Positions 12,575 through 22,949 of a DNA stretch of 64,000 nt are shown here, piece after piece (the stretch's first letter is position 1; each line of letters opens with the position of its first letter). Both the position numbers and the translations under genes were made by a program. Origin of the DNA: Acanthosepion esculentum (lineage: Eukaryota; Mollusca; Cephalopoda; Sepiida; Sepiidae). The notes below the pieces were generated by a model. The model was not told the DNA's origin. It worked only from the letters and a program-made list of their open reading frames with translations, and did not search any database. The stretch lies in assembly GCA_964036315.1 (NCBI GenBank), contig OZ038517.1, positions 56,315,156-56,379,155 of the forward strand, written 5' to 3'.

Positions 12575-13433
12575 CCGGGTGCGATCGGTAAATTGTTGCC
12601 ATTTTATATTTTTATTTTCGGGGATGCGTGTTGTTTTTTTTATTTCGTTGACTGCACAGTATAGTAGGGTCAGTTGGGCACCATCTGTGGGTAAAAGAGC
12701 ACCATGACACAATTCCTTACGCCAGAAATTTGGAAATGGTATGCTGTACTGCTTGGCATTCGCGCCGTAAGCTAAAAACACAACATTTCAGATTGTTTGG
12801 TTGTCAATCAGAGGAGATTGCAGAGGATTCGGAAAGAATTGGATGATATATCCAGTCACCATCATGGTGTTTGGAGTGATCACTGGCGATGGCGACGTTA
12901 TGCCTCCATTCATCTTCCCACAGGGCCTCAGACTCAACACTGAGACCAACATCAAATGCCTTGAGGAGGTAATGCTGCCCTGGGTCAAGACGGTGGCTGC
13001 TGGAAGGTCCTATGTCTGGCAACAGCACTCTGCACCATGCCACACAAGCAGGAGAACCATGTCATGGCTCTCAAACGATTTCTGCGATCACATCACCCCT
13101 TACATCTGGCCAACCAACTCCCTAGACTGTAACACCCTTATTATGTGTGAGACGCAGTTGAGCAAGAGACCAACAAAATTCCTTGTAACACCAAAGATGA
13201 ACTGAAGGCATGGATTATGGCACAATTCACCAAATGTCCAGAAGAGTTGCAGGCGCTTCCGTAGTCGTCTGAAGGCTGTGGTTGAAGCCAATGGCGATTT
13301 TCTTGAATAAATTTACTCCTTCATATTTCAAGATATTTTTGCGTAATTTTGATAAATACAACTGTTAAAATGAAATGTCAGTATTGTATTTTTCATTTTT
13401 GCATCATTTGGACAATTTATCCATCGCATCCTG
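12575..13433 (+). mobile_element. Mariner-type deletion derivative with TIRs
   Basis: The left end CCGGGTGCGATCGGTAAATT (from 12575, after TA) matches in inverted form the right end (13411-13433), which reads CAGGATGCGATGGATAAATT on the minus strand. At 859 bp the unit is much shorter than a usual 1.3-kb mariner. The part that should carry the N-terminal DNA-binding domain is missing between the left repeat and the core at about 12800. The right end abuts a (TA)n array. Confidence 0.8.
12801..13309 (+). pseudogene. Mariner-like transposase core, inactivated
   Basis: The plus frame 12801-13205 reads PVTIMVFGVITGDGDVMPPF, FPQGLRLNTETNIKCLEEV, LPWVKTVAAGRSYVWQQHSA, PCHTSRRT, then CDHITPYIWPTNSLDCN. 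After a frame shift it continues AVEQETNKIPCNTKDELKAW and, in a third frame, CRRFRSRLKAVVEANGDFLE before TAA. These match a Tc1/mariner catalytic core. The residue after WQQ, normally the second catalytic Asp, is His. A Trp codon in the expected YVW motif has become TGA. The first Asp box was not found. The protein is dead. Confidence 0.85.

Positions 13434-13436
<3 letters not shown>

Positions 13437-13478
<42 letters not shown>
13437..13478. repeat. (TA)n microsatellite
   Basis: About 20 TA units between the mariner-type right end and the hairpin at 13474-13578. Confidence 0.98.
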
Positions 13479-13480
<2 letters not shown>

Positions 13481-13578
13481 CGTAAATCGTTCATACGAAA
13501 AACAAATAATGAAGTTAATTATATTATATATAATTAACTTCATTATTTGTTTTTCGTATGAATGATTTACGTTATATA
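13474..13578. repeat. Near-perfect 105-bp palindrome
   Basis: The left arm begins AACGTAAATCGTTCATACGA and the right arm ends TCGTATGAATGATTTACGTT. The arms are about 48 nt, meet at a TATATA centre with almost no loop, and I count one mismatch. The palindrome is flanked on both sides by (TA)n arrays. It could extrude as a cruciform. It has no coding content. Confidence 0.95.
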
Positions 13579-13599
13579 AATTGAACACGCATCACATAA

Positions 13600-13602
<3 letters not shown>

Positions 13603-13677
<75 letters not shown>
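13603..13677. repeat. (TA)n microsatellite
   Basis: About 37 TA units, on the right side of the palindrome at 13474-13578. Confidence 0.98.
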
Positions 13678-13678
<1 letters not shown>

Positions 13679-14129
13679 CATGATGAATGTAAGGTGTAAT
13701 TTAGGTTAAAAACTTTAATATATTTGGTCTTTCGATTTAAATGCGCTTTCCAAAAGACATTCCATTAAAGATATCTGTATCAATTTATCAACATTCATAA
13801 ATGAACAAATAAACTCAAATAACGTTATCACCGAACAAATATCAACATCTATCTATCTATCGACACAATATATAAGATGACACTTATGTAATGTGATTTC
13901 ATAATTTGGCTTCCTGGTTTTATATTCTTTCACAGAAACATTAAAGTAAAGTAAAGTGACATTTTATTGATTTTTCTGCAGTCTTTCGTTGAAAACGTCC
14001 AATATTTGGAGAATTTTTGCAGAAAGAAAACCAAATGTTGGTCTTTTTCAGTTCAATCACTTGAAATTTCCGATTTATTGATAATTAATCAGCCATGTGC
14101 TCTGGTCATTGGAGTTCGTTCTTGTTGCA

Positions 14130-15185
14130 GTTTAAAAGACGTTTTCTCTTCCTTTTTTTCTTTTCATTCTTTCTTTTTTGATTTTCTCTTATTTATTTTT
14201 ATTTTTCCTATTCTTTCTTTCATTGCTTCTTTCACTTTTTTCCATCCTCCCCTGCATTCATCGTTCCTAATAATTCTTTTATTATCGTTTTTTCTTTTCT
14301 TCCCTTTATCAATTCTTTTTTCATCCTTTTCTTTCTAATCAATGTTTGTCATATATTTTCTGTTTGTACTTTCTCTTTTTCATTCCCCCACTTCCTTTCT
14401 TTATCATGTTTCATTCTTTTTCCCTTCTTTTCTTTTGCTTTTCCTGATACTCATTCAATCTTTTTTTTTACACTTTTCAATCTTTTGTAGTTTCTTTCCT
14501 TTTTTTTTATTCTTGTTTTTTTCTTTTTTGCCGTTTTTCTTCTTTCCCTCCATTCCCCGCCTTTCTTATTGTCTCTCTTTCTTCTCCATTTCCTCTTTCT
14601 CTCTCTCTCCCTCTCTCTTCTCCATTTCTTCCTTTCTTTCTTTCTTTCGCTCTTTCTCCTCTCCATTTCCTCTTTTTTTTCTCTCTTCCTCTCTCTCTCT
14701 CTTCCCCATTTCCTCTTTTTTCTCTCTCTCGCGTCTTTATTTCCTCTTTTCTCTCTCTCTCTCTCTCTTCTCTAGTTTCTCTTTTTTCTCCCTTCTCCAT
14801 TTCGTCTTTTTCTCTCCCTCTCTCTTCCCCATTTCCTCTTTTTTTTCTCTCTCTCTCTTCTCTATTTCGTCTTTTTCACCCCTCTCTCTCTTCCCTATTT
14901 CCTCTTTTCTCTCTCTCGTCTTCATTTCCTCTTTTCTCTCTCTCGTCTTCATTTCCTCTTTTCTCTCTCTCGTCTTCATTTCCTCTTTTCTCTCTCTTCT
15001 CTAGTTTCTCTTTTTTCTCCCTTCTCCATTTCGTCTTTTTCTCTCCCTCTCTCTTCTTCATTTCCTCTTTTCTCTCTTTTCCATTTATTATTTCCTCTCT
15101 TCCTCTTTTTCTTATTATTATTTCTCCTCTTTCCCATTTATTCTTTCCTGTTTCATTTCCTATTCTCCCGCCTTTCCATTGATCT
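14130..15185 (+). repeat. Kilobase polypyrimidine tract with nested tandem units
   Basis: The plus strand is almost pure C and T for about 1 kb, so the minus strand is nearly all purine. Inside it, a roughly 26-27 bp unit, CCTCTTTTCTCTCTCTCGTC plus TTCATTT, repeats about three times at 14905-14995. A longer block containing TCTCTAGTTTCTCTTTTTTC occurs twice, at 14771 and 14998. Open frames across it (for example 14342-15004, a Phe/Ser/Leu-rich 220-codon frame) reflect composition only. Confidence 0.95.
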
Positions 15186-15496
15186 ATTGTTAAACTGTAA
15201 AAGATTTCCTTGTTTTCCGTTATTTTAGTCGTAAAATCAACAAACTTGGGCTTTATGATTAATGAAATACGAATAGAAATTGGTTTGAAACAGGATTGAT
15301 TTGAACTTCTTTAGACTCTCTGAATGTTTCGATTAATTTAGTTAAGCAATGAAGCAATTTAATATGGATTCACAATAAGAGCTGCGATGAAAAGGAATGA
15401 TCAGAAAATCTTATTCAAACTACATAGAGTAATAAAGCATTAAGCTATTTGGAATTCCTTCTCTGAATGTTTACCTTTCTATCTATTTAATTTTTG

Positions 15497-15498
<2 letters not shown>

Positions 15499-15556
<58 letters not shown>
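15499..15556. repeat. (TA)n microsatellite
   Basis: About 29 TA units. It interrupts the Penelope-like coding region at 15557-16031. Confidence 0.98.
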
Positions 15557-15559
<3 letters not shown>

Positions 15560-16031
15560 GAGGAGTGATCTGTTCATACGTGTCTCTGTCATTGAGCAAG
15601 TTCAACATTTTCTGGTTGTACGCAGCGGTGTCCATGACCACGACACCTCCATCCTTATCCGAAGGAGATATGGTAATATCACTGTTCGTAGACAGGGATT
15701 TTAAAGCGTTCATATACCTCTTGGGTAAAGTAAACTTCGCATTTTGGCAGTCCAAGGAGGCAGCTAAGATGCCGTGGGTAAATCCTTTGTGGAAGTCGGT
15801 GTCCCTGTGTCTGTAATTAAGATTTATCAGTTTGCTAATGTTGTTGTTTTTTAAACCTGTTGCAAACTTTAGACCAAAACTGAGGGCTTCAGTCTCTACG
15901 GTACTAAGTGTAGTACTAGAGATGTTTGTGACTAGATCGGCTCTGCCCATCTTCTTCCAACTGCTGCGATCGCATAAAGTGTGAAGTTTTAGTTCTAAAC
16001 TCTTGAGGTGTTTATGATTAATTTTGGCCAC
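15557..16031 (-). pseudogene. Penelope-like element, N-terminal region before RT
   Basis: A minus-strand frame from 16031 stays open for about 158 codons before running into the (TA)n array. It carries TTLSTVETEALSFGLKFATG, RDTDFHKGFTHGILAA, LPKRYMNALKSLSTNSDITI and SPSDKDGGVVVMDTAAYNQK followed by MLNLLNDRDTYE. From family knowledge this block, with its 'DKGGGVVVMD'-like motif, precedes the reverse transcriptase fingers of Penelope-like elements. The rest of the enzyme is absent beyond the array. The open frame is long for such an old neighbourhood, so the piece may be fairly young. Confidence 0.75.
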
Positions 16032-16079
16032 TTATATATTTCTTTATTCATGTGTGTTCATCTTCCTTTGCGTTAATGG

Positions 16080-17830
16080 TATATTTTTCGGTGGCCACCA
16101 GCAATGCGCGACAAAAGCCACTAAGCGGCAAGAGATTACCAAGAGGGAAATAAATCGAGATGACAATCAAAGACCAGGATTTAAGGAGACCAAAGATTGG
16201 TGATTGGCGTTGTATTTAAATTTTAAAAGATTGTAGTTGACAGAAAATTAAGAAGCCAAGTGAGAGTTCAACGAGCGTAGGGGAGTGGGGGCAAGAAACT
16301 ATTAGCATAGAACTCACGGTTACAATTAGCAGTTTGAACAGATAAATTATGAGTCCTAGATGACAATCTAGTACTACGCTGAAATTTGTAAAATCGAGAT
16401 ATCAAAAAGGAAAGCTCATCAGAACAATTACCGTGAAAATGCAAAGGAAAGCTACGTTGAGGAGGGGATGATTGAAGTCGAGATGCCAGGTTAGGATCGA
16501 TAACGTTGCAGATTCTACTTTGGATTTTGTCCAGAATCTCTAAGAAGCACCAGACCATATTTGACAGCAATATTCGTCTCATGAACGCATGGTAGATTTA
16601 TAAATGTACAAAATAGAGTCTGACAAGAAAAACTGTCTAGCCTGACAAATTGAACCAACTTTCCTGGTAGGAGACATAGCAATTGATTCAATTTAATTAT
16701 CCCTGTTTATTTCAGGGGAGGACATGAGGCCGAGAAGGCGCAATGAGTTGCACTCTTGGAGGTTAACATGAGCCATACTGGTGGAAGGCAAAATTGGTTC
16801 TCTAAGATGAATAAAAAACAGCAGTTTTGTTTTAGAGACATTAAAATGAACTAGCTTTTTTTGCCCCAGTAGATTGTAGATCATTTTCGAGATTAACTGC
16901 CAATTACAATTAAGACAGGGTTAAACATTTTTGCCATCAGCAGAAATCCCTTGTCGGGGACTGATGACATCGGGAAGTCGTTTAGGAAAATAAAGAACAA
17001 AGTAGGTCTGAGGACGGAGCCCTGGGAGATACTCGCACTAATCTAAAACCGTCTAGAAATGAGCCCGTTCATGACAACATTCATTACGTGATTTTATAAG
17101 ATTGAATCAAATCACAAAATTGATCAGAAACACCATAATACTTTAAATTGTGACTAAGACCGACTTACCAAACTCATTCAAGCCCCTTTGAGATAAGGTA
17201 ACAGCCCAAGCTTCATCATCCTGACAAATTATTTCAGTAATAACCGCCAATACATCGGTGGTTGGCATAGAGAATATGAAAGCCATAACGTTTGTGAGAA
17301 AGAAAAGCCTTCCAGGTGAGATGATTATACAGGTTGATTAGAGCCTCTAGTATTTTGTTAAAAAGAGGTAGAAGGCAACTGGGTCGATCAGACGGTTCAT
17401 CAAATATCTTAAAAAGAAGAGCTTTTTGGCCAAAAAATTGTAGAGTTTAGAGAGAACAGTGGCCAGTTCAGGAGTATATTCTTTATAGCCAATTGTAAGG
17501 ATAACATCGAGTGCTTTGTGGGAATCAAATTTGAAGATGGCAGCGGAAAGAAGATAACACTTCAAACTAATTGCAGAGAGGAGGATTGAAGACTTGCTCT
17601 GATTTAACAGACCTTTAGTTGCCAGTTAGCCTCATTGAGGACACGATTGCAATTATTGCGAGAGGATATAAAGATGTGCCTGTTGTGATTAGAGCAATAA
17701 TGTATAATGTATAATCTATAAAATAGTTATTTGTGTGAACTATAACGGCTGGACAGACAGGTATGAAGCAAAGAAAAGATTGTGTTTTTATCTCATACTT
17801 ACAAGATGACACAAAAGAAGAAATCTCACA
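16080..17830 (-). pseudogene. Long LINE relic with reverse transcriptase region
   Basis: Reading the minus strand across many frame breaks gives, in order: a block with RNNCNRVLNEANWQL (about 17.65 kb), FDSHKALD...APELATVLSKLYN-like sequence (17.5 kb), STPTTDVLAVITEI-like text (17.25 kb), FLNDLPDVISPRQG (16.95 kb) where the YADD box should follow but is mutated, FNVSKTKLLFFIHLREP (16.8 kb), CNSLRLLGL, ARKVGSICQARQFF-like text, and the C-terminal tail near 16.3 kb. This is the order of a jockey/CR1-like reverse transcriptase. It belongs to the same broad family as the short copies elsewhere but is the most complete one here. Stops are frequent, so it is not functional. Confidence 0.7.
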
Positions 17831-17929
17831 GGTACAATTTTCAATAGGTCGATTAAAGACTTCATTCCAAGGTTCATAGCAAAGAAAATCATGAAATCAA
17901 TCCCAATCTGTACGCTGGTAACAGAAAAA

Positions 17930-19320
17930 GTCTTGTGAATTATGAGTTCCTGTCTAATAAATGAATAAAAAAGAAATATTAACAGATATTACAGCGTGAT
18001 CTGAATTGCGAAGACTGTAGAGTTGCGATGTTCAACAAGAGCCTGAAAAGGTAAGAAACAAAGCGAATAAAAAGGTATGCTGGTCAAAACTGTTAGAGGA
18101 AACTAGTGGATAAGTCAAATGACTGGGAGATAGTCTATTCATATATATTTCTCATTCTTTTTTCCTCTGTGTATGTGTGTGTCTCTGTGTGTCTCTGTGT
18201 ATGCATGTGTGTGTTAATGTCTATCCATATGACTAGCTAAATACTGAACCTATATATCTATACATCTATTTATGCATATCTATACAATTTTCTTAATTTT
18301 TTCTCTCTTCTTATCTATCAGCTTGTTTCCTTTTCTATGTCTGTGTACTCTATTCAACCAACTATTTATCAAGATATCAATCAATGTAAACGTTTCGTCA
18401 TATCTCTATAATAACACTTCTTATTGACATGTTTCTAAACAAGAAAAGAAAATGTCTCCACCTCAATGAAAAAATAGGAAATTATTATTGTAAACAATGT
18501 CTATTTAGACACAAACTTTCTGGAACTCATCCACCAGAAAGTTGTCTTCACATGAAGTCAGAATCAATTCCGAATATTTTTGGCCAGGGACGTCGTCTCC
18601 ATTTTTCAGTCTTTAAACTGTAAAATGATGACTGTACTTGATTCATTGGGTTCAAAATCAGACGTAACGACGTCATTGATTTTGCTTATAAGGGCCACTG
18701 TATTTTAGCATCCAAAACATCGATATATCTGTTCGATCTGTCAATATTTTCCTATCAATCAACAGGCCCACCTGTGCTTCTCAATGCGACGTTTTCAAAT
18801 CAATATCACAGATTTGTATACGACTATTTTTAAATATTTCCATTCAGCCATACCTATATCAGTCTGTTAATCAATATATGTAGATGAAATGAAAAGTTCT
18901 CGGTTCGACCTACTTCCCACAATCACCAAACATCAGAATACTGATATAGGAAAGTTTGTTTGGGCCGATAATTCGTCAGAACCCCTTCATAAAAGTCTTT
19001 AAATTCATATTTAAATAAAACCATGTTGCGAATTTTTTTTTCCTTTTCATTTTGTTGCAATCAAACTTCCACGCCAACACGGATATACATAACTATTATT
19101 CTATAACAAATCTTCAGCAAAGGTTTGTTAAGGAAGTTAGCATTAATAGGTGGAGGTGGAAGTTTATATACATTGTAATTCAAAGAACGAATTATAAAAT
19201 TCCTGTTGATTTGTATATGCGATATCAGGTCGAAAGTCGCGTATAAAATGTATTCATTAGTAGTATTTGTGAATTTAGCGACGAAAGGGTGTTTTTCCAC
19301 ACAAACACTCGTTTTAATAC
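17930..19320. other. No gene recognised
   Basis: AT-rich sequence with a few TG-rich words near 18170-18215. A 64-codon frame at 18429-18623 (plus) with CKQC and HKLSGTHPPESC is the only mildly protein-like item; it has no family I recognise. I see no repeat boundary that I can support. Confidence 0.4.
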
Positions 19321-19329
19321 AATTTCACC

Positions 19330-19470
19330 CAATACATGGTCCGAGAGTCACTCAAGGTAGTGGGTTACAGTCAAAAAGGGAATGATAAAAGAGTTGTATG
19401 ATATGAGATGTTGGTATAAAGTGAAGATAAGGAGGAAAGATAACGATTGACTCTTGACTTGAAGTGGTCA
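19330..19470 (-). mobile_element. LINE 3' tail fragment
   Basis: The segment 'cacccaatacatggtccgag' through 'gggttacag' parallels 'caccctgtacaaggcccaag' through 'gtgttacag' at 19690-19750, the 3' tail of the LINE relic next door. It is therefore probably another short 3' end of that family in the same orientation. Confidence 0.45.
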
Positions 19471-19479
19471 AGTTTGTAA

Positions 19480-19610
19480 CTATTTACATCATTCGGATTT
19501 TTACCATTTTCACGATGTTTCGTCTGTTGTCCGCTTCGGCTTTCTTCAGATGATACGCGTTAGAATTTTAAAACAAACCCTTTATTTAGTCCACCGGGTA
19601 GATTAGAATA
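19480..19610 (-). repeat. Dispersed SINE-like tail (family B)
   Basis: On the plus strand the sequence has 'cattcggattt', 'cacgatgtttcg', 'cggctttcttcagatga' and 'aaaccctttattt', in the same order as 54640-54760. Related partial copies lie at 28580-28660 and 36360-36450. Only the 54-kb copy also keeps a clear tRNA-like head. Confidence 0.55.
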
Positions 19611-19689
19611 GAGCCTTATTGAGAATAGAGTTACTAATAGTGACTTGAAAAAAACTCAGGCTCTCATTAGGGGTGATGAAATTATTTTT

Positions 19690-21030
19690 TTACAATAATC
19701 CTCACCCTGTACAAGGCCCAAGAAGCACTCAAAGGAAAGTGTTACAGAGGAAGGTGCTAATTTTATGCGGATGTGGGAAATATATGCGGTTAATACTAGA
19801 CTTGAACAGGTTAAGTGATCGGGGAAGCACTCTCTTGGGAGTCAGTTTCACAAAGTAGCGATTCGTGAGAAGCTGCTGCTCGATTGGAACTTACATCTCA
19901 TCAATGGAATACGAAGGGAATGAAAGATGGTCGTGCGTGACATGGTGGGTCCTAGCCGTGAAGGTTAGAACTCGTGGAACCAAGGAATGTGTTCGTCTGA
20001 ATACTTTGAAATGAAAATCGCGATATAGCAGCAAGAGGTTTTCAACGTTCCGTCTGTGAAGAAGGGGTTGAAAAACAATTTGTCACCCACAAGGCCGCGA
20101 AGATGCATTTGGACTATCGAGACTAGAAAGTGAAGATTGGGTAAGCGTTGCCCATCTATGATAGTAGTACTCCATTTTCGGCCTAAATCTCGCTCTTGTA
20201 AATGTATCATGAGGAGTTAGGTCTCCAGCATCTTCAGCGATGGAACATATTTACGAGTTCCGCTTGAGGTCTGGGTTGAGTTTAAGTTACAATAGGCAAT
20301 CAAGGATCCCTGAGCGAACATCTGTGAAAGTTTTGGGTCCGATCGGCGATAATCGAACGTCACTGGTTTGATTTTTCGAGATATTGATTGTGGCCAGCTG
20401 TTACCTCCAAACACACTGAGCTGTTAGAGCTCGGTCAGAGGAAAGATCAGCTGCCAAGATCTGGTGATCTAGAGTTACTTACCTGAGAGAGGAGTTAACC
20501 ATTAGCCAATGAGGGTTTACTGAGGCGTGGTTATCGTCCACCTTTGCTGTAAATGGGGCTATGATTCTCCTCGTTTTAGGTGGGAGAAGTTGCTCAACCC
20601 CGGGGATTCCAACCCAGCGGCAGCACCTTCCTCATCGCACTAAAGAGATTGGGTGTGTGTAATACCGATGCCAGCGCGACAGTGGTCACAGGGGCTGAGC
20701 TTGGCCCATATACATAAGTATGTGTTAGGTGCTCCACGCGTTAAAATGACCTTGTGTCACATCCAATGTTTGTGGGGATACCTTGTAAATATACCTGGTC
20801 AGCTATGGTTTTGATGGTGTATGCATATACCGTCGTATCATCAGCATAGATTTTTGCAAATAATCGGATATTGTGGTGGTTTAGAGGTATTCAAAGTTAC
20901 AAGTCATTTATTCTGCTATTGAGCCACTAGGAAAAGCAGGACAATAGGACCCTAGAACACGATGCATTGGCAAGCCAAACAAGTGTTGGTTCTCGTTTCT
21001 CCCATGAACAGATGTTGCCTTGGTCTAAAT
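19690..21030 (-). pseudogene. LINE relic with YADD box
   Basis: The minus strand across frame breaks reads a GLPMHRVLGSY segment (20.95 kb, the 'GVPQGSVLGP' motif in decayed form), IRLFAKIYADDTTVYAYTIK (YADD codons at 20848-20837), a region of poor match, SRKIKPVTFDYRRSDPKL, then ISKYSDEHIPWFHEF and SFSRIATL, and a 3' tail at about 19690. These are motifs of a non-LTR reverse transcriptase palm and its C-terminal tail. The catalytic YADD is intact but the frame is broken many times. The family differs from the copies at 3.7, 6.4 and 42.7 kb in its tail sequence. Confidence 0.65.
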
Positions 21031-21364
21031 ACAAAACTGACATATGTCGCTGCCCCAGTTGAGCAATGAAAATACTAAAACAATAAAATCAATTAATTAT
21101 TTTTCCTCTACAACAATTAACAGAATCCATTCGACGAAATCCTTTTTTTTTAGAAATGAACAACGTTATATTCTTATATTTAAGCAAATGCACATTCTTC
21201 TTTTCATGTTGACGTGTTTTGCTTGTCGTTTGAATTTACACTGGTTGTTTTCCTTTCGCCCACACACAATTTGTTAATATTTATCTTGTACTTTTCTCTA
21301 TTTCCTATCCTTGACCACTCAATCCCATGAATGTAAGGTATCTTTAAAAGAAACGACAGACAAA

Positions 21365-21549
21365 TGTGACCGGGACAATACGGTGAACCGATCAACACTA
21401 AAATTCACTGCACACGATCTGCTATTTGATAAGTGCTCACAAATGGCGGACCCGTAGGTGTTTGGGACGAGTCCATTCAGCGGCAAAGTGTGGTTCCTGA
21501 TTTTGGTAGGAACGTGCTGCTTAATTCTCATGTCCAAGCGTTGTGTTGT
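21365..21549 (-). repeat. Left arm of 185-bp inverted repeat (Penelope-like)
   Basis: The minus strand of this segment repeats almost exactly the GIY-YIG-coding segment at 21899-22083, including LDMRIKQHVPTKIRNHTLPL and YGSAICEHLSNSRSC. I see only a few substitutions. The inverted duplication of part of the element's own coding sequence in front of it resembles the complex terminal repeats that Penelope-like elements create by multiple template use. Confidence 0.9.
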
Positions 21550-21552
21550 GTT

Positions 21553-22192
21553 GAGATCAATTTTGTCAAGAATACCCTATGTGGTATAGGTTATCCACCT
21601 AATACTGTTCATTCGGTTATCCGGGACAAAATTGAGGAGTTCAGAAGTGCCAAACACTGTATCGTTAAAAAGTGCCCTGTTTATCTAAGATTGCCTTGGG
21701 TTGGAACCAAATGTGAAAGTATGGTTAGACAAATTTCGTCTAAGGTTCGTCGCTGTTTTTTTCTCTGCCGAGGTACGGATTGTTTTTCAAACCCGGCCCA
21801 TGGTTCGTCCAGTGTGTAAAGACGTCCTCCCTCCTCATCAAATTAACTCTATAATTTACGAATATAATTGTAGTTGCGGGGCTAACTACATAGGAAGGAC
21901 AACACAACGCTTGGACATGAGAATTAAGCAGCACGTTCCTACCAAAATCAGGAACCACACTTTGCCGCTGAATGGACGCGTCCCAAACACCTACGGGTCC
22001 GCCATTTATGAGCACTTATCAAATAGCAGATCGTGTGCAGTGAATTTTAGTGTTGACCGGTTCACCGTATTGTCCCGGTCACACTCTTTATTTCACCTTA
22101 AGGTGCTGGAGGCACTTTACATCGGGTCCCGCAAGCCTTCCTTGCGTAAACAACGTGAGTGTTTGTTGGGGCTCGCTGTCATTTGCCTCTAG
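21553..22192 (+). pseudogene. Penelope-like element C-terminus with GIY-YIG endonuclease
   Basis: Frame 1 (about 21553-21758) reads EINFVKNTLCGIGYPPNTVH, SVIRDKIEEFRSAKHCIV, then LPWVGTKCESMVRQISSKV, the link after the reverse transcriptase. A frame shift in a T run at 21752-21758 moves to a second frame, which continues to the stop after 22189. That frame holds NSIIYEYNCSCGANYIGRTT, QRLDMRIKQHVPTK, EHLSNSRSC, then HLKVLEALYIGSRKPSLRKQ. The Cys pair, Y-I-G-R and the downstream Arg and Glu fit a GIY-YIG nuclease, the domain that nicks target DNA in Penelope-like elements. One frame shift is the only break seen, so the copy is young. The reverse transcriptase palm is missing 5' of 21550, replaced by the inverted arm. 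Confidence 0.85.
21899..22083 (+). repeat. Right arm of 185-bp inverted repeat
   Basis: This is the partner of 21365-21549, separated by about 350 bp. It is part of the GIY-YIG coding region, so a transcript across both arms could fold into a long stem. Confidence 0.9.
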
Positions 22193-22258
22193 CTCCTTTT
22201 GCTCATTTTTTTTTCTTTTTAGTGTACATTTTCTGTTTTTTAAATTAAAATCTCCTGT

Positions 22259-22298
22259 TGCAAGCCTGATGAGCGGGAGCGAAACCGGTTGCTTCGCG
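22259..22298 (+). ncRNA. Hammerhead ribozyme motif (type I, minimal)
   Basis: All conserved core parts are present: CTGATGA at 22266-22272, helix II GC/GC (22273-22274 with 22279-22280) capped by GGGA, and GAA(A) at 22281-22284. ACCGGT (22284-22289) supplies both strands of helix III with no loop, and T at 22290 is the residue before the predicted cut. Helix I forms between AAGC (22262-22265) and GCTT (22291-22294), and could extend past a 1-nt bulge to CG and GC pairs. Penelope-like elements are known to carry minimal hammerheads with very short, palindromic helix III that work better as dimers. This one lies 70 bp after the GIY-YIG stop. Activity is inferred, not shown. Confidence 0.8.
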
Positions 22299-22375
22299 TG
22301 TTTTAATATGTCTAGTAATATTAAGCTGAATACCTTTATCGCCATAATAAAATTTTGTACCTATAAAAATATCTT

Positions 22376-22378
<3 letters not shown>

Positions 22379-22420
<42 letters not shown>
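22379..22420. repeat. (TA)n microsatellite between Penelope-like tail and SINE
   Basis: About 21 TA units that start at the end of the Penelope-like 3' region and end at the 3' edge of a minus-strand SINE. Confidence 0.98.
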
Positions 22421-22423
<3 letters not shown>

Positions 22424-22672
22424 GAAATGGACAAAGTCCGACAATTATTTTAAGACTTTTTTATGTTTAGATGTTCTTTTTATATATACAAATATTTAAG
22501 AAAATGCTCTGTTCATAATAAACAGTATTAACGACATTTACCGGCCTGAATGTCCGAGAAATTTTCATAGAAATTATGCGTCCTCCGACAGGAATCGAAC
22601 CTGTATCCTTTAAGGAACAGTCATATAGCCTGGCGTGCTTTACCGATTTAGCCACAGAGGAGCGTTTCGGTT
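22421..22672 (-). repeat. tRNA-derived SINE, family A, full-length
   Basis: The minus strand starts with a tRNA-like head: CCTCTGTGGCTAAATCGG (A box TGGCTAAATCGG) and, 50 nt on, ACAGGTTCGATTCCTGTCGG (B box). The body then reads 'tctcggacattcaggccggt', 'aaatgtcgttaatactgttt', 'agagcattt' and ends 'gtcggactttgtccatttc'. The same head-body-tail order is seen at 33785-34022 in plus orientation. Pol III boxes in a dispersed unit define a SINE. Mobility would depend on a LINE partner, which I cannot identify. Confidence 0.8.
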
Positions 22673-22779
22673 AGCAAGGACGATTTTACTGTTTTTAAAC
22701 TACAATTCTCTATGATTTTCTCTCGTACATTCATATCTGCTCGATGCGAATGCAAATGTAAACAAATGAAGTCAAACAT

Positions 22780-22949
22780 TATGGAATAGTCAAAGTCCGA
22801 TAATTATTTAAAGACATTTTTCATGTTTATTTTTATGTTTTTTGTCGGACATCCAGGCCGGTAAATGTCGTTAATACTGTTTATTATAAACAGAGCATTT
22901 ACTTAAATATTTGTATCTATAAAAAGAACGTACAAACATAAAAAATGTC

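Noticed and set aside
14342..15004. 220-codon plus frame rich in Phe, Ser and Leu, resembling a membrane protein
   Set aside because: It lies wholly in the polypyrimidine tract; any frame there gives F/S/L on one strand and K/E/R on the other.
21319..21537. Separate minus-strand GIY-YIG gene
   Set aside because: It is the inverted arm copied from 21899-22083; it has no upstream or downstream coding continuation.
22575..22665. tRNA gene on the minus strand
   Set aside because: A and B boxes are present but the acceptor stem does not close, and the unit is followed by a conserved SINE body that recurs at 33785-34022.
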